Assembly (NCBI RefSeq): GCF_001570945.1
Contig: NZ_BCSQ01000017.1
Coordinates: 1 to 57,181, forward strand
Reading direction: 5' to 3'
DNA from: Janibacter anophelis NBRC 107843
GTDB taxonomy: Bacteria; Actinomycetota; Actinomycetes; Actinomycetales; Dermatophilaceae
Length of the DNA stretch: 57,181 nucleotides
Of the stretch, positions 1 to 10,800 are shown piece after piece (within the stretch, counting starts at the first letter, position 1; the number at the start of each line of letters is the position of its first letter). Below the pieces are notes generated by a model. The model had not been told where the DNA came from and ran no database searches. It was given only the letters and a program-made list of their open reading frames with translations. A program made the position numbers and the translations under genes.

Positions 1-2
1 CC

Positions 3-728
3 GGCGCGGCCCGGGGCATCGGCGCGGGCGTCGCCCGCCGGCTCGCGGCCGACGGGATGGCCGTCGCCGGCCTCGACCTGGACGAGTCGGCCTGCCGCTC
101 CGTCGTCGACGAGATCACCGCGGCCGGGGGACGTGCCCTCGCCGTGGGCGCTGACGTCGCCGACCCGGAGCAGGTCGAGGCCGCGGTCCAGCGCATCGCC
201 GACGAGCTCGGAGCGCCGACCGTCCTGGTCAACAACGCGGGCATCATCCGCGACAACCTCATCTTCAAGATGACCGTCGAGGACTGGGACGCCGTCATGG
301 CGGTCCACCTGCGCGGCGCCTTCCTCATGACCAAGGCCTGCCAGGCCCACATGACCGCGGCGAGGTATGGCCGGATCGTCAACCTCTCCTCGACCTCGGC
401 CCAGGGCAACCGCGGTCAGGTCAACTACTCGGCGGCCAAGGCCGGTATGCAGGGCTTCACCAAGACCCTGGCCATCGAGCTCGGCACGTTCGGCGTGACG
501 GCCAACGCGATCGCCCCGGGCTTCATCGAGACCGAGATGACCGCCGAGACCGCGGCCCGCATCGGCATCGGCTTCGACGAGCTGAAGCAGATGGCGAGCC
601 AGCAGGCCGCCGTCGCCCGCACCGGCCGCCCCGAGGACATCGCGCACGCCGTGTCCTTCTTCGTCAGCGAGGGCGCCGGGTTCACCACCGGCCAGGTCCT
701 CTACGTCGCCGGCGGGCCGTGCGACTGA
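3..728 (+). CDS. SDR family oxidoreductase (FabG-like), 5' partial
   Basis: NAD(P)-dependent short-chain dehydrogenase, probably acting on a 3-hydroxyacyl-CoA or 3-oxoacyl thioester in the catabolic operon that follows. The reading frame is open from the window edge, and the visible part already contains the nucleotide-binding turn GAARGIG, so only the first few residues are missing. The NNAG motif and the catalytic YSAAK (Tyr-x3-Lys) with the preceding Ser run NLSSTS are intact, and the C-terminus GQVLYVAGG is typical of FabG-like enzymes. Its stop codon overlaps the ATG of the next gene, so the two are translationally coupled. Family certain; substrate unknown. Confidence 0.9.
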   Translation, partial: GAARGIGAGVARRLAADGMAVAGLDLDESACRSVVDEITAAGGRALAVGADVADPEQVEAAVQRIADELGAPTVLVNNAGIIRDNLIFKMTVEDWDAVMAVHLRGAFLMTKACQAHMTAARYGRIVNLSSTSAQGNRGQVNYSAAKAGMQGFTKTLAIELGTFGVTANAIAPGFIETEMTAETAARIGIGFDELKQMASQQAAVARTGRPEDIAHAVSFFVSEGAGFTTGQVLYVAGGPCD

Positions 729-1543
729 TGGGGACCATGGAGCTGACCGGCAAGGTCGCGATCATCACCGGTGCTGCCGGCGGCATCGGTGCCGCGCTCG
801 CCGAGGCGCTGCTCGCCGCAGGTGCCCGCGTCGTGGTCTCCGACCTCGACGAGGCGCGCCTGGCCGAGACGGCCGAGCGCATCGGCGCGGTCGCCGTGCC
901 CGGCGACGCCTCGAGCGAGGCCGTCATCTCGGCAATGGTCGCCGCGGCGGAGGAGCACTACGGCCCGGTCGACCTCTTCTTCGCCAATGCCGGCGTGGGC
1001 GACGGCTCCGGCCTCGCCGCCACCGACGAGCAGTGGCGCACGGCCCTCGACGTCAACGTGCTCGCGCACGTGCGGGCGGCACGTCTGCTCGTGCCCGGAT
1101 GGGTCGAGCGCGGCAGCGGCTGGTTCGTCTCGACGGCCTCGGCGGCCGGGCTGCTCACCCAGATCGGGTCGGCGACCTACTCCGTCACCAAGCACGGTGC
1201 GGTCGCCTTCGCCGAGTGGCTCGCGGTCACCTACGGCGACCGTGGCGTCGGCGTCAGCTGCTTGTGCCCGATGGGCGTCGACACCGACATGCTGCGCGGC
1301 GGGATGACCTCGTCCGGGGGAGAAGGGGGCCGGGTCGCCGCGGCCGCCGTCACCGGCGCCGGTGAGGTCCTCGCCCCGCGCGACGTCGCCGACCAGGTGC
1401 TCGCCGCCGTCACCGAGGGGACCTTCCTCATCACCCCGCACGCCGACGTGCGGGAGTTCGTCCGCCGCAAGGCCGCCGACCACGACCGCTGGATCCACGG
1501 CATGCAGCGCTACCAGCAGCACCTGATGGGAGATGCACGATGA
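728..1543 (+). CDS. SDR family oxidoreductase
   Basis: Second short-chain dehydrogenase of the operon, 271 aa with the ATG at 728 that overlaps the upstream TGA; the ATG at 737 (protein beginning MELTGKVA) is an equally possible start and neither has a clear Shine-Dalgarno sequence. The Rossmann motif TGAAGGIG lies near the N-terminus, NAG follows, and the catalytic pair is YSVTK after the serine run STASAAG. It probably oxidises a hydroxyacyl-CoA or related alcohol. The 3' end overlaps the acyl-CoA ligase gene by an ATGA junction. The sequence at 1318-1330 uses GGA GAA GGG, codons otherwise avoided in this operon. Confidence 0.9.
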   Translation: MGTMELTGKVAIITGAAGGIGAALAEALLAAGARVVVSDLDEARLAETAERIGAVAVPGDASSEAVISAMVAAAEEHYGPVDLFFANAGVGDGSGLAATDEQWRTALDVNVLAHVRAARLLVPGWVERGSGWFVSTASAAGLLTQIGSATYSVTKHGAVAFAEWLAVTYGDRGVGVSCLCPMGVDTDMLRGGMTSSGGEGGRVAAAAVTGAGEVLAPRDVADQVLAAVTEGTFLITPHADVREFVRRKAADHDRWIHGMQRYQQHLMGDAR

Positions 1544-3066
1544 GCAACGCCGCCGGACTGGTCTGGACCTGGGCCGACACGACGCCCGACGTCCTCGCCC
1601 TGCGCGAGAGGGAGCGCACCTGGACCTTCGCGCAGCTGCGTGAGGGCGTCCGGGGCGCGATGGAGGAGCTCACCGAGCGGGGCGTGCGACCGGGCGACCG
1701 GGTGCTCGTCGTCGTGCCGACGAGCGCCGAGTTCGTCCTGACCTACCACGCGCTCCTCGCCCTCGGCGCGACCGCGGTGACGGTCAACCCGCTGTGCACC
1801 CCGCGCGAGCTGACCCACTTCGTGCAGGACGCCGGCTGCACCTTCGCGATCGGCTGGCACGAGGGTGCCGGCCCGGTCACCGAGACCGCGGCGGCGGAGC
1901 AGCTGCCCCTGTGGCTGCTGGAGCCGGGGTGCGTGCGCGCGCCCGAGTGGGCGCCCGACCCGCGGGAGGTCGGCGCGCAGGACGCCGCCGTGCTCCTCTA
2001 CACGTCGGGCACCACGGGTGCGCCCAAGGGTGCGGTCCTCACCCACGCCAACCTGCTGGCGTGCGGCGCTGGCTTCGCCGAGGCGCTCCAGGTGACCGGC
2101 GAGGACCGGATGGCCACCGCCCTTCCGCTCTTCCACGTCTTCGGCCAGGCCGCCGTGATGTTCACCGTCTTCACCGCCGGCGGCTCGATGTCGCTGCAGC
2201 GCCCCTTCGACCCGGCGGGACTGCTGCGCATGGCCGCAGACCAGCAGCTGACGTCGCTCGCCGGGGTGCCGACGATGTGGAACGCGATGCTCCACGCCGA
2301 GACAGACGTGACCGCCGCCGACCTGACCAACCTGCGTCTGGCCTGCTCCGGTGGCGCCGCCCTGCCCCTCGAGGTCGCCAAGGCCTTCCGGGACCGTTTC
2401 GGCGCGATGGTGCTCGACGGCTACGGGCTGAGCGAGACGACCGGCGCCGCGAGCTTCAACCGCGAGATCCACCCGCGCAAGGAGATGAGCGTCGGCCGCG
2501 CCCTCGACGGCTGCAAGCTCGCGATCTTCGACGACGACCGCAACCAGCTGCCGCCCGGCGAGGTCGGTGAGGTGGCCATCGCCGGCCCGGTCGTCATGCG
2601 CGAGTACTGGGGCCGGCCCGAGGCGACCGACGCCGTGCGGGACGGCGAGTGGTTCTTCACCGGCGACATCGGTCGCATGGACGAGGACGGCGACCTGTGG
2701 ATCGTCGACCGCAAGAAGGACCTGGTCATCCGCGGTGGCTACAACGTCTACCCGCGCGAGGTCGAGGAGGTCCTCTACGGGCACCCCGACGTCCTCGAGG
2801 CCGCGGTCATCGGTGTCGCGGACGAGCGACTCGGCGAGGAGATCGCCGCGGTCATCACGCCGCAGCCCGGAGCGAGCATCGACGCCGGCGCGATGCGCGC
2901 CTGGCTCGAGGAGCGCGTCGCGGCGTACAAGGTGCCGCGCATCTACCGCATCGTCGAGGAGCTGCCCAAGGGCGCGACGGGCAAGATCCTCAAGAGGCAG
3001 ATCGACCGCGACGACGTCGCGACCACCGGCGAACGGCCCACCCGGGCCGACGCCCCCACCACCTGA
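1540..3066 (+). CDS. AMP-binding acyl-CoA ligase (FadD-like)
   Basis: ATP-dependent acid:CoA ligase of the ANL superfamily, 508 aa, which would activate a carboxylic acid by way of an acyl-adenylate. The P-loop [12 protein letters not shown] starts at residue 154, the A5-type motif is [10 protein letters not shown], the adenylate-contacting Asp lies in WFFTGDIG, and the catalytic lysine in GATGKILKR is about Lys482, all intact. The ATG overlaps the preceding stop, and GGGAG seven bases upstream is a good ribosome binding site. It is coupled to the two SDR genes and followed after 17 bases by an acyl-CoA dehydrogenase. Chain length and substrate cannot be read from sequence. Confidence 0.93.
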   Translation: MSNAAGLVWTWADTTPDVLALRERERTWTFAQLREGVRGAMEELTERGVRPGDRVLVVVPTSAEFVLTYHALLALGATAVTVNPLCTPRELTHFVQDAGCTFAIGWHEGAGPVTETAAAEQLPLWLLEPGCVRAPEWAPDPREVGAQDAAVLLYTSGTTGAPKGAVLTHANLLACGAGFAEALQVTGEDRMATALPLFHVFGQAAVMFTVFTAGGSMSLQRPFDPAGLLRMAADQQLTSLAGVPTMWNAMLHAETDVTAADLTNLRLACSGGAALPLEVAKAFRDRFGAMVLDGYGLSETTGAASFNREIHPRKEMSVGRALDGCKLAIFDDDRNQLPPGEVGEVAIAGPVVMREYWGRPEATDAVRDGEWFFTGDIGRMDEDGDLWIVDRKKDLVIRGGYNVYPREVEEVLYGHPDVLEAAVIGVADERLGEEIAAVITPQPGASIDAGAMRAWLEERVAAYKVPRIYRIVEELPKGATGKILKRQIDRDDVATTGERPTRADAPTT

Positions 3067-3083
3067 GACGAGAGGAGCGAGCC

Positions 3084-4301
3084 GTGGACTTCACGACCGA
3101 CGCGCGGACGACCGAGCTGCAGGAGCAGCTGACCGCCTTCATGGACGAGCACGTCTACCCCATCGAGGCGACCTACCAGGAGCAGCTCGACGCTGCCCCG
3201 GACCGGTGGTCCCCGCCGCCGGTCATCGAGCAGGCCAAGGAGGCCGCCCGCAGCCAGGGGCTGTGGAACCTCTTCCTCCCCGGCGAGGACGGGGCCGGGC
3301 TGACCAACCTGCAGTACGCGCCGCTGTGCGAGACACTCGGCCGCAGCCTGCACATCGCCCCCGTCGCCACCAACTGCGCGGCACCGGACACGGGCAACAT
3401 GGAGGTGCTGCACATGTTCGGCACCGACGAGCAGAAGGAGCAGTGGCTCACCCCGCTGCTCGCCGGCGAGATCCGGTCGGCCTTCGCCATGACCGAGCCG
3501 CGGGTCGCCAGCTCCGACGCGACCAACATCGAGACCTCGATCGTGCGCGACGGTGACGAGTACGTCATCAACGGCCGCAAGTGGTACATCTCCGGCGCGA
3601 TGAACCCCAACGCCAAGGTCTTCATCCTCATGGGCAAGACCGACCCGTCGGCCGACCGCCACCAGCAGCAGTCGATGATCCTCGTGCCCCGCGACACCCC
3701 GGGCGTCGACGTGCGCCGCGGGATGAAGGTCCTCGGCTACGACGACCGCGACCACGGTGGCCACGCCGAGATCGACTTCACCGACGTGCGGGTGCCGGCG
3801 AGCAACCTGATCGGCGAGGAGGGCTCGGGCTTCGCCATCGCCCAGGCCCGCCTCGGTCCCGGACGCATCCACCACTGCATGCGCCTCATCGGCATCGCCG
3901 AGCGCTCGCTCGAGATGATGATCGACCGGGCCGCCGACCGGGTCGCCTTCGGCAAGCCGCTGTCCGACCAGGGCGTCGTCCGCGACTGGATCGCGGAGTC
4001 GCGGGTGCGCATCGAGCAGCTGCGCCTGCTCACCCTCAAGGCGGCCTGGCTCATGGACACCGTGGGCAACAAGGGCGCGCACACCGAGATCCAGGCGATC
4101 AAGATCGCGGCCCCCTCGACCGTCGAGTGGATCGTCGACAAGGCCGTGCAGGTCCACGGTGCCGGCGGCCTGAGTCAGGACTTCCCGGTCGCCGAGTGGT
4201 GGGCCCAGGTGCGCACCCTGCGCTTCGCGGACGGCCCCGACGAGGTCCACAAGAACGCCCTCGCCCGCCACGAGATCCGCAGGAGGACCGCCCGTGCCTG
4301 A
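3084..4301 (+). CDS. Acyl-CoA dehydrogenase (ACAD10/11-like)
   Basis: FAD-dependent acyl-CoA dehydrogenase, 405 aa from a GTG start preceded by AGAGGAG. It introduces the alpha-beta double bond in an acyl-CoA. Family segments are in order: helical N-domain, FAFAMTEP beta-domain entry, WYISGAMNP, and the C-terminal helical domain. [11 protein letters not shown] places the likely catalytic Glu at residue 387, as in the ACAD10/11-like subgroup. In-frame codons continue upstream of 3084, but the RBS and the normal N-terminal length support the GTG. It overlaps the next dehydrogenase gene by 8 bases. The exact substrate is unknown. Confidence 0.92.
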   Translation: MDFTTDARTTELQEQLTAFMDEHVYPIEATYQEQLDAAPDRWSPPPVIEQAKEAARSQGLWNLFLPGEDGAGLTNLQYAPLCETLGRSLHIAPVATNCAAPDTGNMEVLHMFGTDEQKEQWLTPLLAGEIRSAFAMTEPRVASSDATNIETSIVRDGDEYVINGRKWYISGAMNPNAKVFILMGKTDPSADRHQQQSMILVPRDTPGVDVRRGMKVLGYDDRDHGGHAEIDFTDVRVPASNLIGEEGSGFAIAQARLGPGRIHHCMRLIGIAERSLEMMIDRAADRVAFGKPLSDQGVVRDWIAESRVRIEQLRLLTLKAAWLMDTVGNKGAHTEIQAIKIAAPSTVEWIVDKAVQVHGAGGLSQDFPVAEWWAQVRTLRFADGPDEVHKNALARHEIRRRTARA

Positions 4302-5472
4302 CCGGACCGATCTCGCCCAGCGGGTCGCCGACCTCCTCGAGGCGCACGACCCGCAGATGACGCCTCCTGCTGATTTTCTCGGCGCGCAGTTCGACGCCGG
4401 TCTGGCCTGGGTGCACTTCCCGGAGGGGAAGGGGGGACTCGGCCTGCCCCGTGGCCGGCAGGCCGAGGTCGACGCCCTCCTCGAGGAGGCGGGTGCACCG
4501 CGACCGGACTTCGGCCGCAACAGCATCGGGCTCGGCATGGCCGCGCCGACGATGCTCGCCCTCGGCAGCGAGGAGATGCAGCAGCGTCACCTGCGCCCGA
4601 TCTTCACCTGCACCGAGATCTGGTGCCAGCTCTTCAGCGAGCCGGGAGCCGGCTCGGACCTCGCCGGCGTCGCCACGCGTGCGGTGCCGGACGGGGACGA
4701 GTGGGTCGTCGACGGGCAGAAGGTGTGGACCTCCGGCGCGCACAACGCCGACTTCGCCATCCTGCTGGCCCGCACCGACACCTCCGTGCCGAAGCACGCC
4801 GGCATGACCTACTTCCTCGTCGACATGACCGACCCGGGCGTCGAGGTGCGACCCCTGCGCCAGCTGACCGGCGAGGCGGAGTTCAACGAGGTCTTCCTCT
4901 CCGGCGTGCGCGTCCACGACCGCAACCGCGTCGGCGCGGTGGGCGAGGGATGGCGGGTCGCGACGACGACGCTCAACAACGAGCGCGTGGCCATCGGTGC
5001 CGGTGCCGACCGCGAGCCCGGCCAGATCGGCCTGGTCACCGAGCGGTGGCGCACCGACCCGTCGGTGCGCACGCCCGGCCTGCACGCCGAGCTCATGCAC
5101 TGGTGGGTCGAGGTCGAGGTGACCCGCCTGGCCGGCGAGCGCCTGCGCCAGGGACTCGAGGCCGGGCAGCCCGGCCCCGAGAGTTCGGCGATGAAGCTCG
5201 CCTTTGCCCACCAGGCGCAGCAGGTGAGCGGCTTCGCCCTCGAGCTGGCGCCCGAGGAGGGCCTGACCTACCACGACTGGACGATGGTGCGACCCGAGGG
5301 CGGCTCCTTCCTCGGGCACGGCCCCGGCTACCGCTACCTGCGGGCCAAGGGCAACTCGATCGAGGGGGGCACGAGCGAGATCATGCGCAATGTCATCGCC
5401 GAGCGGGTGCTCGGCCTGCCCCCGGACCACCGCCCCGACAAGGGCATTCCCTTCAAGGACGTGCCGCGATGA
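4294..5472 (+). CDS. Acyl-CoA dehydrogenase, putative alpha subunit of a FadE pair
   Basis: Second acyl-CoA dehydrogenase, 392 aa, GTG start with AGGAGG at 4281-4286. The flavin and substrate segments [15 protein letters not shown] and [10 protein letters not shown] are normal, and the C-terminal [12 protein letters not shown] motif (Glu362) is the FAD-contacting, active-site-proximal segment. The ATG of the following dehydrogenase overlaps its last codons (5469). Two adjacent overlapping ACAD genes, one complete and one with a diverged C-terminus, is the pattern of actinobacterial alpha2beta2 FadE heterotetramers used in steroid and other ring or side-chain catabolism; assigning that architecture here is inference. 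Confidence 0.9.
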   Translation: MPDRTDLAQRVADLLEAHDPQMTPPADFLGAQFDAGLAWVHFPEGKGGLGLPRGRQAEVDALLEEAGAPRPDFGRNSIGLGMAAPTMLALGSEEMQQRHLRPIFTCTEIWCQLFSEPGAGSDLAGVATRAVPDGDEWVVDGQKVWTSGAHNADFAILLARTDTSVPKHAGMTYFLVDMTDPGVEVRPLRQLTGEAEFNEVFLSGVRVHDRNRVGAVGEGWRVATTTLNNERVAIGAGADREPGQIGLVTERWRTDPSVRTPGLHAELMHWWVEVEVTRLAGERLRQGLEAGQPGPESSAMKLAFAHQAQQVSGFALELAPEEGLTYHDWTMVRPEGGSFLGHGPGYRYLRAKGNSIEGGTSEIMRNVIAERVLGLPPDHRPDKGIPFKDVPR

Positions 5473-6545
5473 CCGACCTGCTCTACACCGATGTCGAGGA
5501 GTCGCTGCGCTCCAGCGTCCGCTCGACCCTGGCCCGCTCGCTCGACGAGGACCTGCCCGCCCGGCTGGCCGACGAGCCCGACACCGACGTGAGCGGCCTG
5601 TGGCGCGAGCTCGCCGAGCAGCTCGGCCTCGCCGGTCTGCTCGTGCCCGAGTCCCTCGGCGGGGTCGGCGCCGGCCCACGCGAGGCGGCCGTCGTCCTCG
5701 AGGAGCTCGGCCGCGCGGTCGCGCCGGTGCCCTTCCTCACCAGTGCCGTCATCGCCACGAGCGCGCTGCTGGCCGCCGGTGACGAGGAGCTGCTGCCGCA
5801 GCTCGCCGCTGGCGAGCGCACCGCCGTCCTCGTCCTGCCCTGGACCGCGCGCCGTGGCGCGTGGACGCCGGTGCAGGGCACGGCCGAGCCGGTCGCCGGT
5901 GCCCTCGGGGCCGACGTCTTCCTCGTGCCGACCACGGGCGAAGGGGGCGTGACCTCCCTTCGTGCCCTCGGTCGCGACGAGGTCGAGCTGGAGCCGATCA
6001 CCTCGCTCGACATGACCCGACCGCTCGCGCGGGTGACGGTCGCCGGGCAGGGGAGCGAGGTCGCCTCCGGACAGGCTGCGGACGAGGCCGTCGACGCGGC
6101 GCTCGCCGCCGGTGTCGCGCTGCTCGCGTCCGAGCAGCTGGGCCTGGCCCAGTGGTGCCTCGAGACGACCGTGGAGTACGCGAAGACCCGAGTGCAGTTC
6201 GCCCGGCCGATCGGCTCCTTCCAGGCGATCAAGCACCGGCTCGCCGACCTGTACCTGCTGCTCGTCGGCACCCAGGCCACCGCCCGTCAGGCGGCGGGTG
6301 TGCTCGCCGACGGTGGGGCAGAGCTCGAGCAGCGGATCGCCCAGGCGACCGCGGGCTCGTACTGCTCCGACGCCGCGGTCCACGCGGCCGAGGAGGCCCT
6401 GCAGCTGCACGGCGGCATCGGCATGACGTGGGAGCACCGCGTGCACACCCGGCTCAAGCGGGCCAAGGCCGACCAGCTCGCCCTCGGCACCCCCGAGCGG
6501 CACCGCAGCGACCTCGCCGCCCTCGTCGACCTGCCCGTGGCCTGA
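5469..6545 (+). CDS. Acyl-CoA dehydrogenase, putative partner subunit
   Basis: Third acyl-CoA dehydrogenase paralogue, 358 aa, starting at the ATG that overlaps the upstream stop. It has the N-terminal helical domain ([28 protein letters not shown]) and the C-terminal helical domain ([27 protein letters not shown]), but the middle beta-domain is shortened and the usual G-T-x-E/Q FAD motif near the C-terminus is replaced by [10 protein letters not shown]. This fits the non-catalytic or complementary subunit of a heteromeric FadE. At 5938-5960 the gene uses GAA and CTT, rare codons imposed by CGAAGGG and CCCTTCG heptamers. Confidence 0.88.
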   Translation: MTDLLYTDVEESLRSSVRSTLARSLDEDLPARLADEPDTDVSGLWRELAEQLGLAGLLVPESLGGVGAGPREAAVVLEELGRAVAPVPFLTSAVIATSALLAAGDEELLPQLAAGERTAVLVLPWTARRGAWTPVQGTAEPVAGALGADVFLVPTTGEGGVTSLRALGRDEVELEPITSLDMTRPLARVTVAGQGSEVASGQAADEAVDAALAAGVALLASEQLGLAQWCLETTVEYAKTRVQFARPIGSFQAIKHRLADLYLLLVGTQATARQAAGVLADGGAELEQRIAQATAGSYCSDAAVHAAEEALQLHGGIGMTWEHRVHTRLKRAKADQLALGTPERHRSDLAALVDLPVA

Positions 6546-6585
6546 CCCCACCCGACCCACCCCCTTCGACCCACCAGGAGTGACC

Positions 6586-7782
6586 ATGCGCGAAGCAGTC
6601 ATCGTCTCCACCGCACGTACCCCGATCGGCCGCGCCTACCGCGGCGCCTTCAACGACACCCAGGCCCAGGAGCTCATCGGGCACGCCGTGCGGCACGCCG
6701 TCGAGCGCGCCGGCGTCGAGGGCGAGCGCATCGAGGACGTCGTCATCGGCGCCGCCATGCAGCAGGGCTCGACCGCGATGAACATCGGCCGCCAGGCCGC
6801 CCTGCGCGCCGGCCTGCCCGTGACGGTCGCCGGCATGTCCGTCGACCGGCAGTGCGCCAGTGGCCTCATGGCCATCGCGACCGCGTCCAAGCAGGTCGTC
6901 CTCGACGGTCAGGACGTCGCCGTCGGCGGCGGCGTCGACTCGATCTCGCTCGTGCAGAACGAGCACATGAACACCTACCGCGCCCAGGACCCGTGGCTCG
7001 TCGAGCACGTCCCGGCGACGTACATGTCGATGCTCGAGACGGCCGAGGTCGTGGCCCAGCGCTATGGCATCAGCCGGGACGCGCAGGACGAGTACGCCCT
7101 GCAGTCCCAGCAGCGCACGGCCGCCGCGCAGGAGGCCGGTGCCTTCGACGACGAGATCGTCCCGCTGCCCACGACGATGCTCACCAAGGACAAGGCCACC
7201 GGCGAGGTCGGCTCGCAGGAGGTCACCCTGGCCAAGGACGAGGGCAACCGTCCCGGCACGACCATCGAGGACCTGCGCACGCTGGGCCCGGTGCTCGCCA
7301 AGGACGGCACGGAGGGGTTCTCGATCACCGCGGGCAACGCCTCGCAGCTGTCCGACGGTGCCTCCGCCGCGGTCGTCATGGAGGCCGCCGAGGCCTCCCG
7401 CCGCGGGCTGGAGCCGCTCGGTGCCTTCCGCGGGATGGCGGTCGCCGGGTGCGAGCCGGACGAGATGGGCATCGGGCCCGTCTTCGCCGTACCGAAGCTG
7501 CTCAAGCAGCACGGCCTGACCGTCGACGACATCGACCTGTGGGAGCTCAACGAGGCCTTCGCCGTGCAGGCCCTGTACTGCCGCGACACCCTCGGCATCG
7601 ATCCCGCGAAGTACAACGTCAACGGTGGTGCCATCTCGATCGGCCACCCCTACGGCATGAGTGGTGCGCGCATGGCCGGGCACGTGCTCATCGAGGGTCG
7701 GCGCCGCGGCGCGAAGTACGGCGTCGTGACGATGTGCGTCGGCGGCGGCATGGGTGCCGCCGGTCTGTTCGAGATCTTCTGA
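6586..7782 (+). CDS. Acetyl-CoA acyltransferase (thiolase)
   Basis: Type II degradative thiolase, 398 aa, cleaving a 3-oxoacyl-CoA with CoA at the end of a beta-oxidation turn. The nucleophile is Cys90 in VDRQCASG, the general-base His354 lies in [15 protein letters not shown], and Cys384 in [12 protein letters not shown] completes the triad. CAGGAG at 6575-6580 sits five bases from the ATG at 6586; a GTG at 6580 lies on top of the ribosome binding site and is unlikely. The 40-base gap after the dehydrogenases holds CCCCCTTCG but no terminator stem, so the gene is probably in the same transcript. Confidence 0.95.
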   Translation: MREAVIVSTARTPIGRAYRGAFNDTQAQELIGHAVRHAVERAGVEGERIEDVVIGAAMQQGSTAMNIGRQAALRAGLPVTVAGMSVDRQCASGLMAIATASKQVVLDGQDVAVGGGVDSISLVQNEHMNTYRAQDPWLVEHVPATYMSMLETAEVVAQRYGISRDAQDEYALQSQQRTAAAQEAGAFDDEIVPLPTTMLTKDKATGEVGSQEVTLAKDEGNRPGTTIEDLRTLGPVLAKDGTEGFSITAGNASQLSDGASAAVVMEAAEASRRGLEPLGAFRGMAVAGCEPDEMGIGPVFAVPKLLKQHGLTVDDIDLWELNEAFAVQALYCRDTLGIDPAKYNVNGGAISIGHPYGMSGARMAGHVLIEGRRRGAKYGVVTMCVGGGMGAAGLFEIF

Positions 7783-7807
7783 TCACCCCCCGAGCCAGGA
7801 GCACAGA

Positions 7808-10800
7808 GTGAGCGGGTCCGTCTTCGTCGCCAACCGCGGAGAGATCGCCGTCCGGGTCGTCCGGGCGGCCCGGGAGGCCGGTCTCGACGTCGTCGTGGCC
7901 GTCACCCGCGCCGAGGCGGACTCGCTCGCCGCGCGCCTGGCGACCGGGGTCCACGAGCTCCCCGGGGACGGGGCGGCGGCCTACCTCGACGCCGCCGCGC
8001 TCGTCGCCGGGGCGCTCGAGCACGGGTGCACGCTGCTGCACCCGGGCTACGGGTTCCTCAGCGAGAGCCCGCAGCTGGCCCGGGCCTGTGCCGACGCCGG
8101 GGTGACCTTCGTCGGTCCGGACGCGGAGCTGTTGGAGCTCTTCGGCGACAAGGGCAGCGCTCGGGCCGCGGCGGAGCAGTCCGGCGTGCCCGTCCTGCCC
8201 GCGACCCCGGTCGGGGTCTCGGCGGCGCAGGTCGCGGACTTCGCGGAGCAGCAGCGCCCGGCGGGCGTGATGATCAAGGCAGCGGCCGGCGGTGGCGGAC
8301 GCGGGATGCGCGCGGTCCCCGCCGGCACGTCGGTCGACGAGGCGTGGGAGCGAGCCCGCTCCGAGGCCGAGCGCAGCTTCGGCTCCGGTGACCTCTTCGC
8401 CGAGCTGTACGTCGAGCGGGCCCGGCACGTCGAGGTCCAGGTCGTCGCGGACGGCGAAGGGGGCGTCGCCCACCTCGGTGAGCGCGACTGCACCCTGCAG
8501 CGCCGCTTCCAGAAGGTCGTCGAGGTCGCCCCGGCCCCGCGGCTGCCGGACGCGGTGCGCGCCGACCTGCACCAGGCGGCGGTCCGCCTGCTCACCGGGC
8601 GCGGCTACCGCGGCCTCGCCACCGTCGAGTTCCTCCTCGACGCCGACGACCCGACCCGCTGGTGGTTCATCGAGGTCAACCCGCGCCTGCAGGTCGAGCA
8701 CCCCGTGACCGAGCTCGTGACGGGTGTCGACCTCGTGCTCACCCAGCTGCGCCTGGCGGCGGGGGAGACCCTCGCCGACCTCGGCCTGGCCGCGCCACCG
8801 ACCGTGACCGGCACGGCGATCGAGCTGCGCGTCGCGGCCGAGCGCGTCGGCAGCACGGGCGAGGCGCTGCCGGCCCACGGCGTCGTCACCGGCCTCGCGC
8901 TGCCGACCGGCCCCGGCGTGCGCGTCGACACCCACCTCGTCGAGGGCACCCGGGTCGACGGCTCCTTCGACTCCCTCGTGGCCAAGGTGGTCACCCACAG
9001 CCACGGCGGCCTCACCGGTGCCCTGGGCAAGGCCCGCCAGGCACTCGCGGAGTGCGCGGTCGGCGGCGTCGAGACCAACCTCCCGTTGCTGCGCGAGCTG
9101 CTCGCCCACGACGACGTCGCGGCGTGGGAGCTGACGACCCAGTGGTTCGCCGGCGCCGGGATCGCGCAGGCCCAGCACGGCACCGAGGGCGCCGACGGGG
9201 AGGTGCGGGCCGAGCTGGCCGGCACCGTCGTCGCGGTGCTCGTCGAGGAGGGCCAGCAGGTCGCCGCCGGCACCCCGCTCGTCGTCGTCGAGGCCATGAA
9301 GATGGAGCACCTCGTGCCCGCCCCCGTCTCCGGCACGGTCACGTCCGTGCGCACCCGGCCCGGGGTGACGACCGCGCCCGACGACCTGCTCGTGCGGCTG
9401 CTCCCTTCGTCCGGGCAGGAGGACACCGGTCCGGTCGACGACGGCCCCGACCTCGACGCCGAGCGGGCCGACCTGACCCGGCTGCGCGAGCGACGCGACC
9501 GCCGGCTGGACGAGGCGCGGCCGCAGGCCGTCGCCAAGCGGCACGCGCGGGGACAGCACACGGCGAGGGAAAACATCGCGGACCTGCTCGACGAGGACAC
9601 CTTCGTCGAGTACGGCGGTCTCGCGGTGGCCGCGCAGCGGGCCCGGCGCAGCGAGGAGGAGCTCATCGCGAGCACCCCGGCGGACGGCATCGTCACCGGC
9701 ATCGGGGCCGTGGCCGACACCCGCTGTGCCGTCCTCGCCTACGACTACACGGTCCTCGCGGGTACGCAGGGCTACCTCAACCACAAGAAGACCGACCGCA
9801 TCCTCGAGATCGCCGAGCAGCAGCGCCTCCCGGTCGTCCTCTTCGCCGAAGGGGGCGGAGGTCGCCCCGGCGACACCGACACCACGGTCGCCAGCGGCCT
9901 CGACGTGCCGACCTTCGCGACGATGGGTCGGCTGAGCGGACTCGTGCCGAGCGTCGGTATCGCGGCCGGCCGGTGCTTCGCCGGCAACGCCGCGCTCCTG
10001 GGGTGCTGCGACGTCATCATCGCCACCCGCGACTCGACGATCGGCATGGGCGGGCCAGCGATGATCGAGGGCGGCGGCCTGGGCGTCTTCGCCCCTGAGG
10101 AGGTCGGCCCGATCGAGGTGCAGGGCAGCAACGGCGTCGTCGACGTCGTCGTCGACGACGAGGCCGAGGCGGTCGACGTTGCCCGGCGCTACCTGGGCTA
10201 CTTCAGCGGATCCGTCGACGAGTGGACCGCCGGCGACCAGCGGCGGCTGCGGCACGTCGTCCCGGAGAACAGGGTGCGTGCCTACGACGTGCGCGCGGCC
10301 ATCGACGCGCTCGCCGACGAGGGCTCGGTGCTCGAGCTGCGCTCCGGCTTCGCCCCCGGCGTCATCACCGCACTCGTGCGCATCGAGGGCCGCCCGATGG
10401 GCCTGGTCGCCAACAACCCGCGGCACCTCGGTGGCGCGATCGACACCCCGGCTGCCGACAAGCTGGCGCGCTTCCTCCAGCTGTGCGACGCGCACGGACT
10501 GCCCGTCGTGTCCCTGTGCGACACACCGGGATTCATGGTCGGGCCCGACCACGAGCGCACCGCGACCGTGCGCCACTTCGCCCGGCTCTTCGTCATCGGT
10601 GCGCACCTGCGCGTGCCGATGGTGACGGTCGTCCTGCGCAAGGCCTACGGGCTCGGGGCGCAGGCGATGGCGGGCGGCAGCTTCCACCGGCCGGCGGCGA
10701 CGCTCGCCTGGCCCACGGGCGAGGTCGGGGGGATGGGCCTCGAGGGAGCCGTGCGCCTGGGTTACCGGCGCGAGCTCGACGCGGTGGAGGACCCCACGGA

